Assembly (NCBI GenBank): GCA_963781785.1
Contig: CAWAHD010000001.1
Span: 1,984,001 to 2,048,000, forward strand
Source: CAWAHD01 sp963781785
Lineage (GTDB): Bacteria > Planctomycetota > Planctomycetia > Isosphaerales > Isosphaeraceae
DNA: 64,000 nt
Reading direction: 5' to 3'
A program made the position numbers and the translations under genes. The notes under the pieces were generated by a model. It made no database searches and had not been told where the DNA came from. It saw only the letters and a list, made by a program, of their open reading frames with translations. Positions 1-9,084 of this stretch are shown piece by piece. Each line of letters begins with the position of its first letter. Within the stretch, counting starts at the first letter, position 1.

Positions 1-53
1 GTCGAGTGATTGCCTTACGTCCAGAGCGCCCCCGATCCTGGGGAGTTGCCACG

Positions 54-1595
54 ATGCCATCCGGCCCCGTCTCCCGCCGCTGGCGAAGATACCCGGGCTT
101 CAGCGTACAGGCGCTGATCATCTTTCTGCTTGCGATCGGCGCCAGGTCCCGTGGAGGGTGCATCCATAAGAACGTTGCCAACGCCGGGAGTCTCGCGGCG
201 ATCGATTCGCTAGTGCTCATGGACACGAATGTTACCAACCCTGGTCAAGGGCACCTGAACGCGCTGACCAACTTCGACTTCCTCGGCCTCGGCGATACTC
301 AGGTCAGTGACGCTGAGCTGGCGCACCAGAAGGACCTGAACGGCCGCTCGCGACTCGATCTCAGGGGCACCCGCGTCACCGATGCCGGTCTGGCGCACCT
401 GAAGGGGCTGACCAAACTCGAGTTCCTCGACCTGAGCGATACTCAGGTCACCGACGCCGGGATGGTGCATTTAGAGGGGCTAACCAGCCTGCGCGAACTC
501 AAGCTCGACGGCACTGGGGTCACCGGTGCCGGTCTTGTACATCTGAAAGGGCTGACCAGCCTGCGCGATCTCACGCTCGACGGCACGGATGTCACCGATG
601 CCGGTCTAGCGCATCTGAAGGGGCTGACGAGCCTCTCGAAACTCGACCTGCGGAGTACTCAGATCACCGACCTTGGCCTGGCGCATCTGAAGGGAATGGG
701 AAAACTGAAGATGTTGTCCCTTTGGGGCACAAAGGTCACCGATGCCGGCCTTGCACACATCCAGGGTCTAACCACGCTTTCCTATCTCGACCTTCGCGGC
801 ACCGACGTCTCCGACCTTGGGCTTGTGCATCTGAGGGGACTCAGAAATCTCTCCAGCCTCGAACTCGGCGATACACGGGTCACCGACGCCGGGCTGGCGC
901 ATCTGACGGGTCTCACCAAACTCTTGAGACTCGACCTCAGCCACACGCGGGTGACCGATGCCGGGCTGGCGCATCTGACGGGTCTCACCAAACTCTGGAA
1001 ACTTGACCTGTCCGACACCGAGGTGACCGGCGCCGGATTCAAACATCTGAGCGGGCTGACCAAACTCGCGGGGCTCCGCCTCTACGGCACAAAGGTCACC
1101 GATCTGGGACTGGCACACATCAGGGGCCTCACCAAGCTCTCGAATCTCGACCTCCACGGCACTCAGGTATCCGAAGTGGGACTGGCACACATCGAAGGCC
1201 TGACCAAGCTCACCTTCCTTGATCTCGGGGATACTCGGGTCACCGATCCAGGGCTGGCGCATCTGACTGGGCTGACCAGCCTCTGCGGCCTTTACCTCGC
1301 CGATACTCGGGTTACCGACACCGGGTTGAAGCATCTCAAGGGGCTGACCAATCTCAAGTTCCTCGACCTTGGCGGCACGCGGATCACTGACCTTGCGCTG
1401 GTCCATCTCGAGGGCCTGTCGAAGCTTTCAAACCTCTCCCTGGACAAAACTCAGATCACCGACGCCGGGCTGGTCCACCTGAAGGGGCTGGCCAGCCTCT
1501 CGAAACTCGACCTGCGGGGTAACCGGGTGACCAAGACTGGAATGAGAGAGCTCGAGCAGGCTCTGCCCGGCCTGACCTTCGTTCGCTTCCCGTGA
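54..1595 (+). CDS. Membrane-anchored leucine-rich-repeat protein (TDAGL type)
   Basis: About 513 residues. A short basic N-terminus (RRWRRY) and one hydrophobic segment (residues about 19-32) are followed by roughly 18 LRR units of 24 residues with the pattern LxxLxLxxTxVTDAGLxHLKGL. The start ATG at 54 is chosen because MPSGPVSRRWRRYPGFS aligns with the starts of the paralogs at 4438 and 7765; the reading frame is open further upstream. Compared with those paralogs it lacks the conserved stretch between anchor and repeats (YDW...PWAPKWLVD..G), so its N-terminal part is degenerate or deleted. LRRs usually bind proteins; no partner can be read from the sequence. It is the first of five paralogs in 10.5 kb. 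The identification as an LRR protein is firm, the cellular role unknown. Confidence 0.85.
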   Translation: MPSGPVSRRWRRYPGFSVQALIIFLLAIGARSRGGCIHKNVANAGSLAAIDSLVLMDTNVTNPGQGHLNALTNFDFLGLGDTQVSDAELAHQKDLNGRSRLDLRGTRVTDAGLAHLKGLTKLEFLDLSDTQVTDAGMVHLEGLTSLRELKLDGTGVTGAGLVHLKGLTSLRDLTLDGTDVTDAGLAHLKGLTSLSKLDLRSTQITDLGLAHLKGMGKLKMLSLWGTKVTDAGLAHIQGLTTLSYLDLRGTDVSDLGLVHLRGLRNLSSLELGDTRVTDAGLAHLTGLTKLLRLDLSHTRVTDAGLAHLTGLTKLWKLDLSDTEVTGAGFKHLSGLTKLAGLRLYGTKVTDLGLAHIRGLTKLSNLDLHGTQVSEVGLAHIEGLTKLTFLDLGDTRVTDPGLAHLTGLTSLCGLYLADTRVTDTGLKHLKGLTNLKFLDLGGTRITDLALVHLEGLSKLSNLSLDKTQITDAGLVHLKGLASLSKLDLRGNRVTKTGMRELEQALPGLTFVRFP

Positions 1596-1657
1596 CGATC
1601 ATCATCGATTCAGCACTCGTCCAGCCAGCCTGGAGTTTCCCTGTTTCGTCAACACAC

Positions 1658-1729
1658 GGCACGAACGTCACGGACGCAGGAGTCGATGACCTGAAGCAGG
1701 CGTTGCCGAGTCTGACGATCGTTCGCTGA
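1658..1729 (+). pseudogene. Relic: last LRR and C-terminal tail of an LRR gene
   Basis: In one frame this stretch reads GTNVTDAGVDDLKQALPSL followed by TIVR and a stop, which is the terminal repeat and tail shared by the full LRR genes nearby (for example the end of the gene at 4438). No start or upstream repeats remain. It lies 62 bp after the preceding LRR gene. I read it as the 3' stump of a deleted tandem copy. Confidence 0.6.
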
Positions 1730-1906
1730 TTCGACACCGAGCTAACTGAACTGAAGATGCTGGAGCTCATGCCGAATTGCAACGGAACCCTGCGGAATTG
1801 CCGTTATGATTGAAGTCGCGGACTTGAATCACGGTCGGAGCATGTCCGAGTGCAGGCTCTCTGACCGTCCTCTGGCCGGCAGTCGGTGTTCTGATGGGAA
1901 ACCGCC

Positions 1907-3232
1907 ATGTCAAACGACGACACGAAGCGACCGACGCGTGGCTGGCTGCGGCTGAGTCTGCGTGGGTTCGTCATCCTCGTGCTGGTGGTGGGAGCTGCAC
2001 TGGGCTGGACGGTCCGCCGGGCGAGCGTGCAGCGCAAGGCGGTGGCGGCGATCAGGGCGGCCGGCGGCCAAGTCTACTACAACTGGCAGTTGACCAGAAG
2101 TATGACCGGCGGGTTCGCGGGCCGCAGCGTGCGTCCCAACGCGACGCCAGGGTGGCCGAAGTGGCTCGTTGATGCAGTCGGTCCCGACTATTTCGGGTAC
2201 GCGGCCTTTGTCTTTTTTGGACGAAACGGCTTGAGTGACCGCGACCTGGCCAGCGTCGCAGACTTGAGTGAGCTCCGCTTACTCATGTTCAGCGGACCCG
2301 CCGTCACCGATGCGGGCTTCGCTCATCTCGAGCGTCTCACGAAACTCGAATATCTCTCGGCTGTCGGAACCGGGATTTCCGACCGCGCCTTGATTCATGT
2401 GCGCGGAATGACCGGACTTCACGTGTTGGTGCTCAACACCAGTGCTGGCATCGGCGACGAGGGGATGCGGAATCTCGAGACGCTGACGGGCCTCGAAACT
2501 CTGGGCCTCTCCAATACGAAGGCTGGCGACCAAGGACTGAGCCGTCTGGCGGGATTAACCCGCCTGCAATCCCTTAACCTGGGCTCGACCAGAGTCACAA
2601 ACGACGGTCTGGCCGCCCTGGAACATATGTCTTCCTTGCAAACCCTGGATCTGCGGAATACGAAGGTAACGGACGCTGGCATGACATACCTGCGCGGGCT
2701 CACGGGCCTTCAGGTGCTTCACCTGGACGGTACCATGATCACCGACGAGGGCCTGGAGCAATTGGACGGATTGACCGCAATGCGTGAACTGTTCCTGCAG
2801 CGGACGGACGTCAGCGACGCCGGTCTCAAGCACTTAGCAGGACTGTCCGGCCTTGAGACGCTCTTCCTGGACGGGACCAAGATCACCGACCGGGGAATGG
2901 AGCACTTGCGAGGGTTCACAAAGCTCGAGCTCCTGAGCGTGGTCCGTACCAGCATCGGGGACGGCGGACTGGTGCGCCTGAAGGGTCTGACGGGCCTCAA
3001 ACGGCTGAATCTCGTCGGCACCAAGATCACCGACGCCGGACTGGAGAATTTGCGCGGACTGAGTGCCCTCGAGCAACTTGTCCTCGGCGGCACGAACGTC
3101 AGCGACAGCGGCCTGGCGCACCTCAAGGGTCTGCCGCGTCTTGGCTACGTGGGACTACAGCGCACCAAAGTGACCACCGATGGAGTGAAGAACCTTCACA
3201 TGGCGCTGCCAAAGGCGAGGATTGTTCGCTGA
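1907..3232 (+). CDS. Membrane-anchored leucine-rich-repeat protein
   Basis: 441 residues. Basic N-terminus, one transmembrane helix (about residues 18-37), a spacer region containing YYNW and GWPKWLVDAVGPDYF (about 50-90), then about 14 LRR units of 24 residues (TDAGL/TDEGL type) and a C-terminal tail ending in ALPKARIVR. The predicted topology is a single N-terminal anchor with the repeats on one side of the membrane; which side cannot be decided from sequence. ATG at 1907 is the only start that gives the charged N-terminus plus anchor seen in the paralogs. A TATGAT box lies about 100 bp upstream (1805-1810) but no good -35 is seen. The frame is intact, unlike several neighbours. Confidence 0.87.
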   Translation: MSNDDTKRPTRGWLRLSLRGFVILVLVVGAALGWTVRRASVQRKAVAAIRAAGGQVYYNWQLTRSMTGGFAGRSVRPNATPGWPKWLVDAVGPDYFGYAAFVFFGRNGLSDRDLASVADLSELRLLMFSGPAVTDAGFAHLERLTKLEYLSAVGTGISDRALIHVRGMTGLHVLVLNTSAGIGDEGMRNLETLTGLETLGLSNTKAGDQGLSRLAGLTRLQSLNLGSTRVTNDGLAALEHMSSLQTLDLRNTKVTDAGMTYLRGLTGLQVLHLDGTMITDEGLEQLDGLTAMRELFLQRTDVSDAGLKHLAGLSGLETLFLDGTKITDRGMEHLRGFTKLELLSVVRTSIGDGGLVRLKGLTGLKRLNLVGTKITDAGLENLRGLSALEQLVLGGTNVSDSGLAHLKGLPRLGYVGLQRTKVTTDGVKNLHMALPKARIVR

Positions 3233-3301
3233 TCGACCACTCGGCACAGAGCAGACGGAAAAACGGTTGCGGCCCTAAGTGCGCACCCCGGGTGCGGCCC
3301 T

Positions 3302-3383
3302 GTAGAACGGAATTCATTCCGTTTCGCTTGTTTTCCGCGCACGCAAAGGAATTGGCGTCCCAACGGAATGAATTCCGTTCTAC
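3302..3383. repeat. Long perfect palindromic element (22-bp arms)
   Basis: Bases 3302-3323 and 3362-3383 are perfect 22-bp inverted copies (GTAGAACGGAATTCATTCCG is the start of the left arm) separated by 38 bp. The arms are also partly self-palindromic (GGAATTCATTCC). It sits between an LRR gene and an LRR relic, in noncoding DNA. It could be a REP/MITE-like repeat or a transcription terminator; no T-run follows, so a mobile or REP-type repeat is more likely. Confidence 0.6.
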
Positions 3384-3496
3384 GACATGAATTCCGTGTT
3401 CTCGCCACACCAGCCATCGCATGCGTCGAAGAGCTCGCACCGATGCCGGCGAAAGGCGCTCAAGTCGGGTGGGAGCACAAGCGGATCGTCGAAGCT

Positions 3497-3574
3497 CTCG
3501 GCGGCACGCACGTCACCGATGCGGGAATCGCTGACTTGAAGCAGGCTTTGCCGAGTCTCAGGATTCTGCATTGA
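3497..3574 (+). pseudogene. Relic: last LRR and C-terminal tail of an LRR gene
   Basis: The frame reads LGGTHVTDAGIADLKQALPS then LRILH and a stop. This is a second orphan copy of the LRR terminal unit. The open frame continues upstream to 3368, but that part has no LRR pattern and overlaps the palindromic element, so I do not treat it as coding. Confidence 0.6.
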
Positions 3575-3595
3575 TGTCGTGGGGAGGGTCATATT

Positions 3596-3922
3596 GTGGC
3601 GCGGCTTCGGTTCCGGCTCCGAACGATCATGATCGTGGTCGCGGTACTGGCGGCCGTGATGGGCACAGTCCGAATACTCGCACTTCAGGCCGGCGTTACC
3701 GCAGTGGCACTGGGGTTCCTGGGATCGGACCCTTGCATCCTGATTGACGTGGTGCCGAAGGGGCCGGATGTTCCCGCACGCGGCGGAGCGATTCTGTTTT
3801 TGAGGAGAAGCACTTACTTTATCCCTCTGAAGACCATCCTCGTTCTCGCGATACCACCCATCGCAATTCTGGCTGTTGCGGCTCGCTACCGATCCAGCCG
3901 CAGACGACGGCGACAAACGTAG
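3596..3922 (+). CDS. Small two-helix membrane protein, function unknown
   Basis: 108 residues with a GTG start at 3596 preceded by a purine-rich GGGGAGGG. The N-terminus RLRFRLRTIMIVVAVLAAVM is a basic stretch running into a transmembrane helix, a start often seen in short planctomycete membrane proteins. A second hydrophobic segment (about residues 75-95, LKTILVLAIPPIAILAV) is followed by a very basic tail (RSSRRRRRQ). No catalytic motif is visible. It starts 21 bp after the LRR relic and is followed by triple palindromic repeats. Confidence 0.6.
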   Translation: MARLRFRLRTIMIVVAVLAAVMGTVRILALQAGVTAVALGFLGSDPCILIDVVPKGPDVPARGGAILFLRRSTYFIPLKTILVLAIPPIAILAVAARYRSSRRRRRQT

Positions 3923-3953
3923 TGCCCCAGAGCAAGGGACTGCGCCGACCTAG

Positions 3954-4038
3954 GTCAGGCTTTCCAGCCTGACGTCCGTATGTCGTAGGTCAGGCTTTCC
4001 AGCCTGACGTCTCGAAGAGTCAGGCTGGAAAGCCTGAC
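3954..4038. repeat. Three copies of a 20-bp palindromic repeat
   Basis: GTCAGGCTTTCCAGCCTGAC occurs at 3954-3973 and 3989-4008 and, inverted, at 4019-4038. Flanks are conserved too (TAGG before, GTC after copies 1 and 2; CCTAC after the inverted copy). Each unit is an imperfect stem with a short TTTCCA centre. Copy 2 and inverted copy 3 together can form a longer hairpin. This is a REP-like intergenic repeat; a role as terminator or transposase-linked repeat is possible but not shown. Confidence 0.8.
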
Positions 4039-4213
4039 CTACACATAAACATTGATCAGGCACCACTCGGGACGGAAGCCGAGCGATCCATCGGAAGGCC
4101 GGAGCGAGGCCAAACCAGGACGGTAGTGGGAGTGCCGGTGAATCAGGGTTGCAGACGAATGAGCGATGGCTCCACGGCGGTGAGATGGTCTTTGGCCCCG
4201 AGTTGCTCCGGCC

Positions 4214-4348
4214 GTGCGGCTCCGGGCCGCGCTGGTGATCATCCAAGCGGCGGGCGCCTTGGACATTGAAGAAATCCGCGCGATGCCGGTGCAGGAAGTC
4301 GAGGCCGGCTTGGAAGAAGTGCGGTTCGTCAAATCCTTCGGGGGTTGA
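4214..4348 (+). pseudogene. Short orphan coding fragment (possible gene 3' end)
   Basis: The only stretch with protein-like composition between 4039 and 4437. From GTG 4214 it reads 44 residues including QAAGALDIEEIRAMPVQEVE and ends VRFVKSFGG. The alternating acidic/hydrophobic pattern looks like a helical fragment of a real protein, possibly an HhH/endonuclease III-like region, but the match is weak. The same frame is closed by a stop a short way upstream. The rest of 4039-4437 shows only a possible -10 box at 4374. Confidence 0.3.
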
Positions 4349-4373
4349 TCCGTCGGCCCGATCCGGTTCTTGG

Positions 4374-4379
4374 TATGAT
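4374..4379 (+). promoter_or_regulatory. Possible extended -10 box of the LRR gene at 4438
   Basis: TTGGTATGAT has an extended -10 form (TGG then TATGAT) 59 bp before the LRR start. No convincing -35 hexamer lies 16-18 bp upstream, which is tolerated for extended -10 promoters. A purine-rich GGGAGGAG follows at about 4388. Confidence 0.3.
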
Positions 4380-4437
4380 CGGAGCTGGGAGGAGTGAATC
4401 ACCTCCAGATGGTATCCAATCCCGGAGAGTTGCCGCC

Positions 4438-5520
4438 ATGCCGGCCGACCTCGTCTCACGTCCCTGGCGAAGATACCTGCGCTTCAGCCTGCGCGGGGTG
4501 ATCGTCCTTGTCGTCGGGATCGGCGCCGGGCTGGGCTGGATCGTCCGCGACGCGCGAATCCAGCGCGACGCGGTGGCGATGATTGAAAAGGCCGGCGGCA
4601 AGGTCGAATATGCCTGGGATGAGTCGCGCGAGGGAAGTTGTTTTCCGGGACCGAAACCCTGGGCGCCACGATGGCTCGTGGATCTCATGGGAGTCGACTT
4701 TTTCAGTCACGTTAGCATCGTCAAGCTTCCCTCGACAACCGATGCAGCGATCGCACCGGTCGGACGTCTCGCCGGACTGGAGCAACTGAGTCTTTCGGGA
4801 TCGTCTCCTGTCGATCTTGGCCTGGCGCATTGGGAGGGGCTGGCCAATCTCGGTTTCCTGGACCTCCACGGCATTCCGGTGACCGATGACGGGCTGGCGC
4901 ATCTGAGAGGGATGACCAACCTCACCGTCCTTAACCTCGGCGATACTCGGGTGACCGATGCGGGGCTCGCGCATCTGAAAGGGCTGACCGATCTCGGGTG
5001 GCTCGTCCTCAGCGGATGCAAGCAGGTCAAGGACGGTGGATTGGTGCACGTGGCGGGGCTGGCGAATATCGAGATTCTCTATCTCGAAGACACGCCGGTC
5101 ACCGGCTCCGGCTTGGTCCATCTGAAGGGGTTGACCAATCTCAAGTGGCTCGGCCTCGACGCCACTCGAGTCAGCGATGCCGGGCTGGCGCATTTGACGA
5201 GGCTCACCAATCTCGAGTGGCTGACCCTGAGCAATACGCTGGTCACCGACGCTGGCCTGGTTCACCTCAAGGGCCTCGAAAAGCTCTCCGATCTCAACCT
5301 CAGCCACTGTCAGATCAGCGACGCCGGACTGGTCCATCTGAAGGGGCTCACTCATCTCACCCAGATCGACCTCCGGGGCACGGTGATCACTGATGCCGGG
5401 CTGGAACATCTGAACGGCCTGCTCAATCTCTCGTATCTCGAGGTCCACGGGACGCGTGTCTCGGACATCGGAGCGTACGAGCTGAAGCAGGCTTTACCGA
5501 GGCTGTCGATCATTCGTTGA
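4438..5520 (+). CDS. Membrane-anchored leucine-rich-repeat protein
   Basis: 360 residues from ATG 4438. Order: basic N-terminus (SRPWRRYLRFSLRG), transmembrane helix (about residues 17-33), a conserved spacer with YAWDES and KPWAPRWLVDLMGVDFFSHV (about 57-90), then about 10 LRR units of 24-25 residues and the tail LKQALPRLSIIR. One repeat is longer (LSGCKQVKDGGLVHV). The open frame runs back to 4345, but ATG 4438 matches the paralogs and lies right after the leader CCCGGAGAGTTGCC, which also precedes the LRR relic at 18018 and, in variant form, the gene at 54. Binding partner unknown. Confidence 0.87.
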   Translation: MPADLVSRPWRRYLRFSLRGVIVLVVGIGAGLGWIVRDARIQRDAVAMIEKAGGKVEYAWDESREGSCFPGPKPWAPRWLVDLMGVDFFSHVSIVKLPSTTDAAIAPVGRLAGLEQLSLSGSSPVDLGLAHWEGLANLGFLDLHGIPVTDDGLAHLRGMTNLTVLNLGDTRVTDAGLAHLKGLTDLGWLVLSGCKQVKDGGLVHVAGLANIEILYLEDTPVTGSGLVHLKGLTNLKWLGLDATRVSDAGLAHLTRLTNLEWLTLSNTLVTDAGLVHLKGLEKLSDLNLSHCQISDAGLVHLKGLTHLTQIDLRGTVITDAGLEHLNGLLNLSYLEVHGTRVSDIGAYELKQALPRLSIIR

Positions 5521-5660
5521 CCTGGCGCGATGAGATGCCTCGCAAACGGTCGCGGCTCTGCTAGAATCCCTATGGCCGGCCGGTCAGGGGGTCGGCACCT
5601 CGGTTCGACTTCGCAGAAGGAGCCCGATCTTGCTCACACATGCCTTGATCTGTGCCTCGA

Positions 5661-6365
5661 TTACTCCGGGATGTTCAGAGCCGGGACGAAGGCTGCGATC
5701 GGCAGAGGCTCGATTTCGCCGCTCTCTCTCAGGCGGTCGGCGCATTTCCGGCAAACGAAAGCCACGCTGAGAGCGGTTACCCCGTACCGGTCGAGCTGAT
5801 CCTGGTCGAACCAGATGGTTTGGCCGCATCTCTCGCACGACTCGAGTGCGCTGCGCTGACCGAGTCTCGTCGTTGCACCGACGGAATCGCCGATGACGGC
5901 GCACTGATTCAACGAAACCCGCCCCGCTTCCTGCTGGAGCCGGGCGTACCCTTCAAGGAATTGACTTCTTTGCAGAACGGGATCGGTTCCGGCACAGGCG
6001 TCGCACAGGATCAGATACGCCGTCATGGCACAGGTTTCGTTGGGACGTTTCACGGGACCGAAATCGCCGTCCGGGGGAATGAACACGGAGCGGACCCTTG
6101 ATGCGATGCCATCGCAGAAATCGCAGGTTTTTTTCTCGAGCAGGCCCTGGCACGCATCCTTGAGCGCAAGCAGCGCCAGCGCCTGCTGGCCGGGTCCCAC
6201 GCGGAGCCATTCGCTCAGGACCTCGGGCTGAAGGAAGGCCGTGAATCCCTCGTACATTGCCGGCCGCAGCGCCGGGGCGTCCTCGGTTGTCGCGTCGACC
6301 AATTTCATGACTTCCGCCAGCAAGCGTTTCTCCCTGAGCGGCCGCTTCGGCTTTTTCTTGCCCAT
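5661..6365 (-). CDS. Conserved hypothetical protein with two CxxC pairs
   Basis: 234 residues. ATG at 6365 is preceded by a strong Shine-Dalgarno (GGAGGTGAAGTCC before ATG), which decides the start although the frame is open further upstream. The N-terminus is very basic (MGKKKPKRPLREKR). Two cysteine clusters, CDFC with a later CDAC and CERC with CRKC near the C-terminus, suggest zinc-binding knuckles. No enzyme motif is recognised. It stands alone on the - strand. The 377 bp between its start and the nitrilase at 6743 hold no further gene that I can support. Confidence 0.7.
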   Translation of the reverse strand: MGKKKPKRPLREKRLLAEVMKLVDATTEDAPALRPAMYEGFTAFLQPEVLSEWLRVGPGQQALALLALKDACQGLLEKKTCDFCDGIASRVRSVFIPPDGDFGPVKRPNETCAMTAYLILCDACAGTDPVLQRSQFLEGYARLQQEAGRVSLNQCAVIGDSVGATTRLGQRSALESCERCGQTIWFDQDQLDRYGVTALSVAFVCRKCADRLRESGEIEPLPIAAFVPALNIPE

Positions 6366-6742
6366 GGACTTCACCTCCTGCAAAGCAGAAAAGCCGCCGC
6401 ACGCCCGCTGCCGCGACCGGCGGCGACCCAGCATCGAGGGTTCTCACCCGCGAGCAGAGGGCTCCGATACGCCATATATAGCATTTCGCCATAACAGGGC
6501 CCGGAGGATTAAGGTTTTTTTGTGCGGGGGGAGCGAAAGCACCGGGATGGCATCTGGGGCGATTGCGTCCTGAGCGGGTATACTCGCGGCACGGATCAAC
6601 GATGGGGATGGCACAACGGGAGCGGGTGCGCGAACGTTTCGGAGGCGCGGTCCGATCATGTCGGGGTCGATCGCCTGGGTCACGTCGGCTTGGTCGGGGA
6701 TGCTGGATCGGACGCGGAGCGGTTGCACGTCAGGACACACTC

Positions 6743-7709
6743 ATGCGAGACATACGCGTTGCGGCGGCCCAGTTTGAGCACCGCAATGACGACAAGGCGT
6801 ACAACCTGTCGCGGATCCGGCGCTCGCCCGGAAGGCGGTGGAGCAGGGGGCCGAGATTGTCAGCTTCCACGAATGTTCGATCTCGGGTTACACATATCTT
6901 CAGCATCTGAGCCGTGCCGAGCTTGGTCAGGTGGCCGAGCCTGTCCCCGGCGGCCCGTCCTCACGCGCGCTCTGGGAGATTGCCCGCGAGCTCGGGGTCG
7001 TGCTCATGGCCGGACTGATCGAAACCGACGGCGCGGGGAAGCTCTCCAACTGCTACGTCACCGTGGGACCAGACGGGTTCATCACGAAGCACCGGAAGCT
7101 GCACACATTTATCAATCCTTACCTGAGCCAGGGCAGCAGTTACACGGTCATCGATCTGCTTGGCATCAAGGCGGGCTTCCTGACCTGCTACGACAACAAC
7201 TTGCCCGAGAATGTGCGGATCACCGCACTGCTCGGAGCGGAGGTGATCTTCATGCCGCACGTGACCGGCTGTCTGCCCTCGACCATGCCCGGCCGCGGCA
7301 CGGTCGACCGGAGTTTGTGGGAAAATCGTGAGCGCGATCCGGTTCCGCTCTTGCTCGAATTTCAAGGCCCCAAGGGGCGCGGCTGGCTGATGCGCTGGCT
7401 GCCGGCGCGCGCTGGGAGAACGGCATCTACGGCATCTTCAGCAATGCCGTCGGAGTCGACGACGATACGATCAAGCCGGGCCTGGCGATGATTCTCGACC
7501 CCTTCGGTGAAGTGCTTGCCGAGAGCCAGGCACTGGGCGATGACGTGGTGGTTGCGCTCTTGACATCCGAGAAGATCGCGACCTCTTCGGGCCGGCGCTA
7601 CCTGCGGGTGCGTCGACCCGAGCTGTATGGCAAGCTCACCGAACCGCCGCCGGCGGGTGAGGAGCCCCTGACACTGCCGGGGTGGAGAGTACGCCGAGCG
7701 AAGTCGTGA
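6743..7709 (+). CDS. Nitrilase-superfamily amidohydrolase, frameshifted twice
   Basis: Carbon-nitrogen hydrolase, close in style to N-carbamoylputrescine amidase / beta-ureidopropionase. The N-terminus MRDIRVAAAQFEH is the usual first strand. The catalytic triad is visible: Glu in SFHECSISGY, Lys in KHRKLHTFI, Cys in FLTCYDNNLPEN. As assembled the frame is broken by a missing base near 6820 (restoring it gives RIR-ALARKAVEQGAE) and another near 7405 (restoring WENGIYGIFSNAVG). With both corrected it is about 320 residues, a normal length for the family. Probably cytosolic. It lies alone between the zinc-ribbon-like gene and an LRR gene. Substrate unknown. Confidence 0.8.
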
Positions 7710-7764
7710 GGCGGCCGAATCACAGCCGGGTCAGTCTGGCAGATCGCATGAAACTCACTCAGGG

Positions 7765-8937
7765 ATGATGACGATGTCCGATCAACCTGTGCCACGTTCC
7801 TGGCGAAGATACCTGCGGTTCAGCATGCGGGGGCTGATCGTCCTGGTGCTTGTCATCGGCGGCGGGCTGGGCTGGATTGTCCGCTCCGCGCGGATCCAGC
7901 GCGAGGCGGTGGCGGCCATCAAGAAGACCGGGTGCAGCGTCGTTTATGACTGGGAGTGGAGCAACGGGAAACCCATTCCAGGAGGCAAGCCCTGGGCGCC
8001 CAAGTGGTTGGTGGACCAGATCGGGGTCGAGTATTTCGGCCGCGTCGACGCGGTGTGGCTCACGTCGGACTTCCCGGCGGATGCCCATGTCGCGATCACA
8101 CAGGTCCAGCATCTCCCCGGACTCCAGGGACTGAATGTCTTCACGAAGTTCGGCGATTCCGATCTGGCGCGACTGAAGGGGCTGACCAATCTTTCGGTGC
8201 TCAACATCGGCGGCACAGACGTCACGGACGCCGGGCTCTTGTACCTGAAGGGCCTGACCAATCTCTCCATGCTCGGCCTTGGCGGCAATGAGGTCTCGGA
8301 CGTGGGGATGGCTCATCTGAAAGGCCTGACCAGGCTCTCCTTCCTCGACCTGACCGGGACTCACGTCACCGACCTTGGGCTGGTCCACGTCGAGGGGCTT
8401 GCGAGCCTCACGTCGATCAACTTGAGCGGCACCCACGTGACCGATGCCGGGCTCTCGCACCTGAAGGGACTGAGCAAGGTCTCCAGGCTCGTCCTCAACG
8501 GTATTCCGGTCACCGACACCGGCGTGGCGCACCTGCGCGGGCTGACCAATCTTTCGAGCCTCTACCTTCGGGATGCGCAGGTCACCGACGCCGGAATGGC
8601 GCATCTGAAAGGGCTGACCAGCCTTTCCGTTCTTGACCTCCGCCGCACGCACGTCACGGATGCCGGGCTGATGCATCTCAAAGGTCTGACCAGCCTCTCC
8701 TACCTTGACCTCCGCGGCACTCACATCACGGATGCCGGCCTGGTGCACCTTCAGGGTCTGACCAGCCTTTCGGAACTCCTCCTCGGCGGCACGCGGGTCA
8801 GCGACGCCGGTCTGATGCATCTCAGGGGACTCAGCAAACTCACCGTTCTGGAGCTGCGTGAGACTCAGGTCACCGCTGCCGGCACGACTGACCTCCAGAC
8901 TCGTCTGCCCGGCTTGCGCATCTTCACGCCTTTTTGA
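7765..8937 (+). CDS. Membrane-anchored leucine-rich-repeat protein
   Basis: 390 residues. Basic N-terminus PRSWRRYLRFSMRG, transmembrane helix (about 23-41), spacer with VVYDWEWSNG and KPWAPKWLVDQIGVEYFGRV (about 55-95), then about 12 LRR units of 24 residues of the TDAGL type and a tail ending in LPGLRIFTPF. ATGs at 7765, 7768 and 7774 are all possible starts. This is the most regular and complete member of the local LRR family and a good reference for the broken copies. Its repeats are almost identical to each other, as expected for recent repeat expansion. Confidence 0.87.
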   Translation: MMTMSDQPVPRSWRRYLRFSMRGLIVLVLVIGGGLGWIVRSARIQREAVAAIKKTGCSVVYDWEWSNGKPIPGGKPWAPKWLVDQIGVEYFGRVDAVWLTSDFPADAHVAITQVQHLPGLQGLNVFTKFGDSDLARLKGLTNLSVLNIGGTDVTDAGLLYLKGLTNLSMLGLGGNEVSDVGMAHLKGLTRLSFLDLTGTHVTDLGLVHVEGLASLTSINLSGTHVTDAGLSHLKGLSKVSRLVLNGIPVTDTGVAHLRGLTNLSSLYLRDAQVTDAGMAHLKGLTSLSVLDLRRTHVTDAGLMHLKGLTSLSYLDLRGTHITDAGLVHLQGLTSLSELLLGGTRVSDAGLMHLRGLSKLTVLELRETQVTAAGTTDLQTRLPGLRIFTPF

Positions 8938-9084
8938 CTGCGGCCTGATCGTGCCAAAGGCTTCAGGACAGGCTTCACCAGACGTCGGGCCGTGGTCTCG
9001 GCCCTCCCTGCCATCGCGTCAGCAGGGCCGATAGACTGGCTGGAGAGGAAGAAATTCGACGGCCCGCTCTCCGACTCGATCACG

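Noticed and set aside
3368..3496. Upstream part of the open frame leading into the LRR relic
   Set aside because: It overlaps the palindromic element and lacks LRR or other protein pattern.
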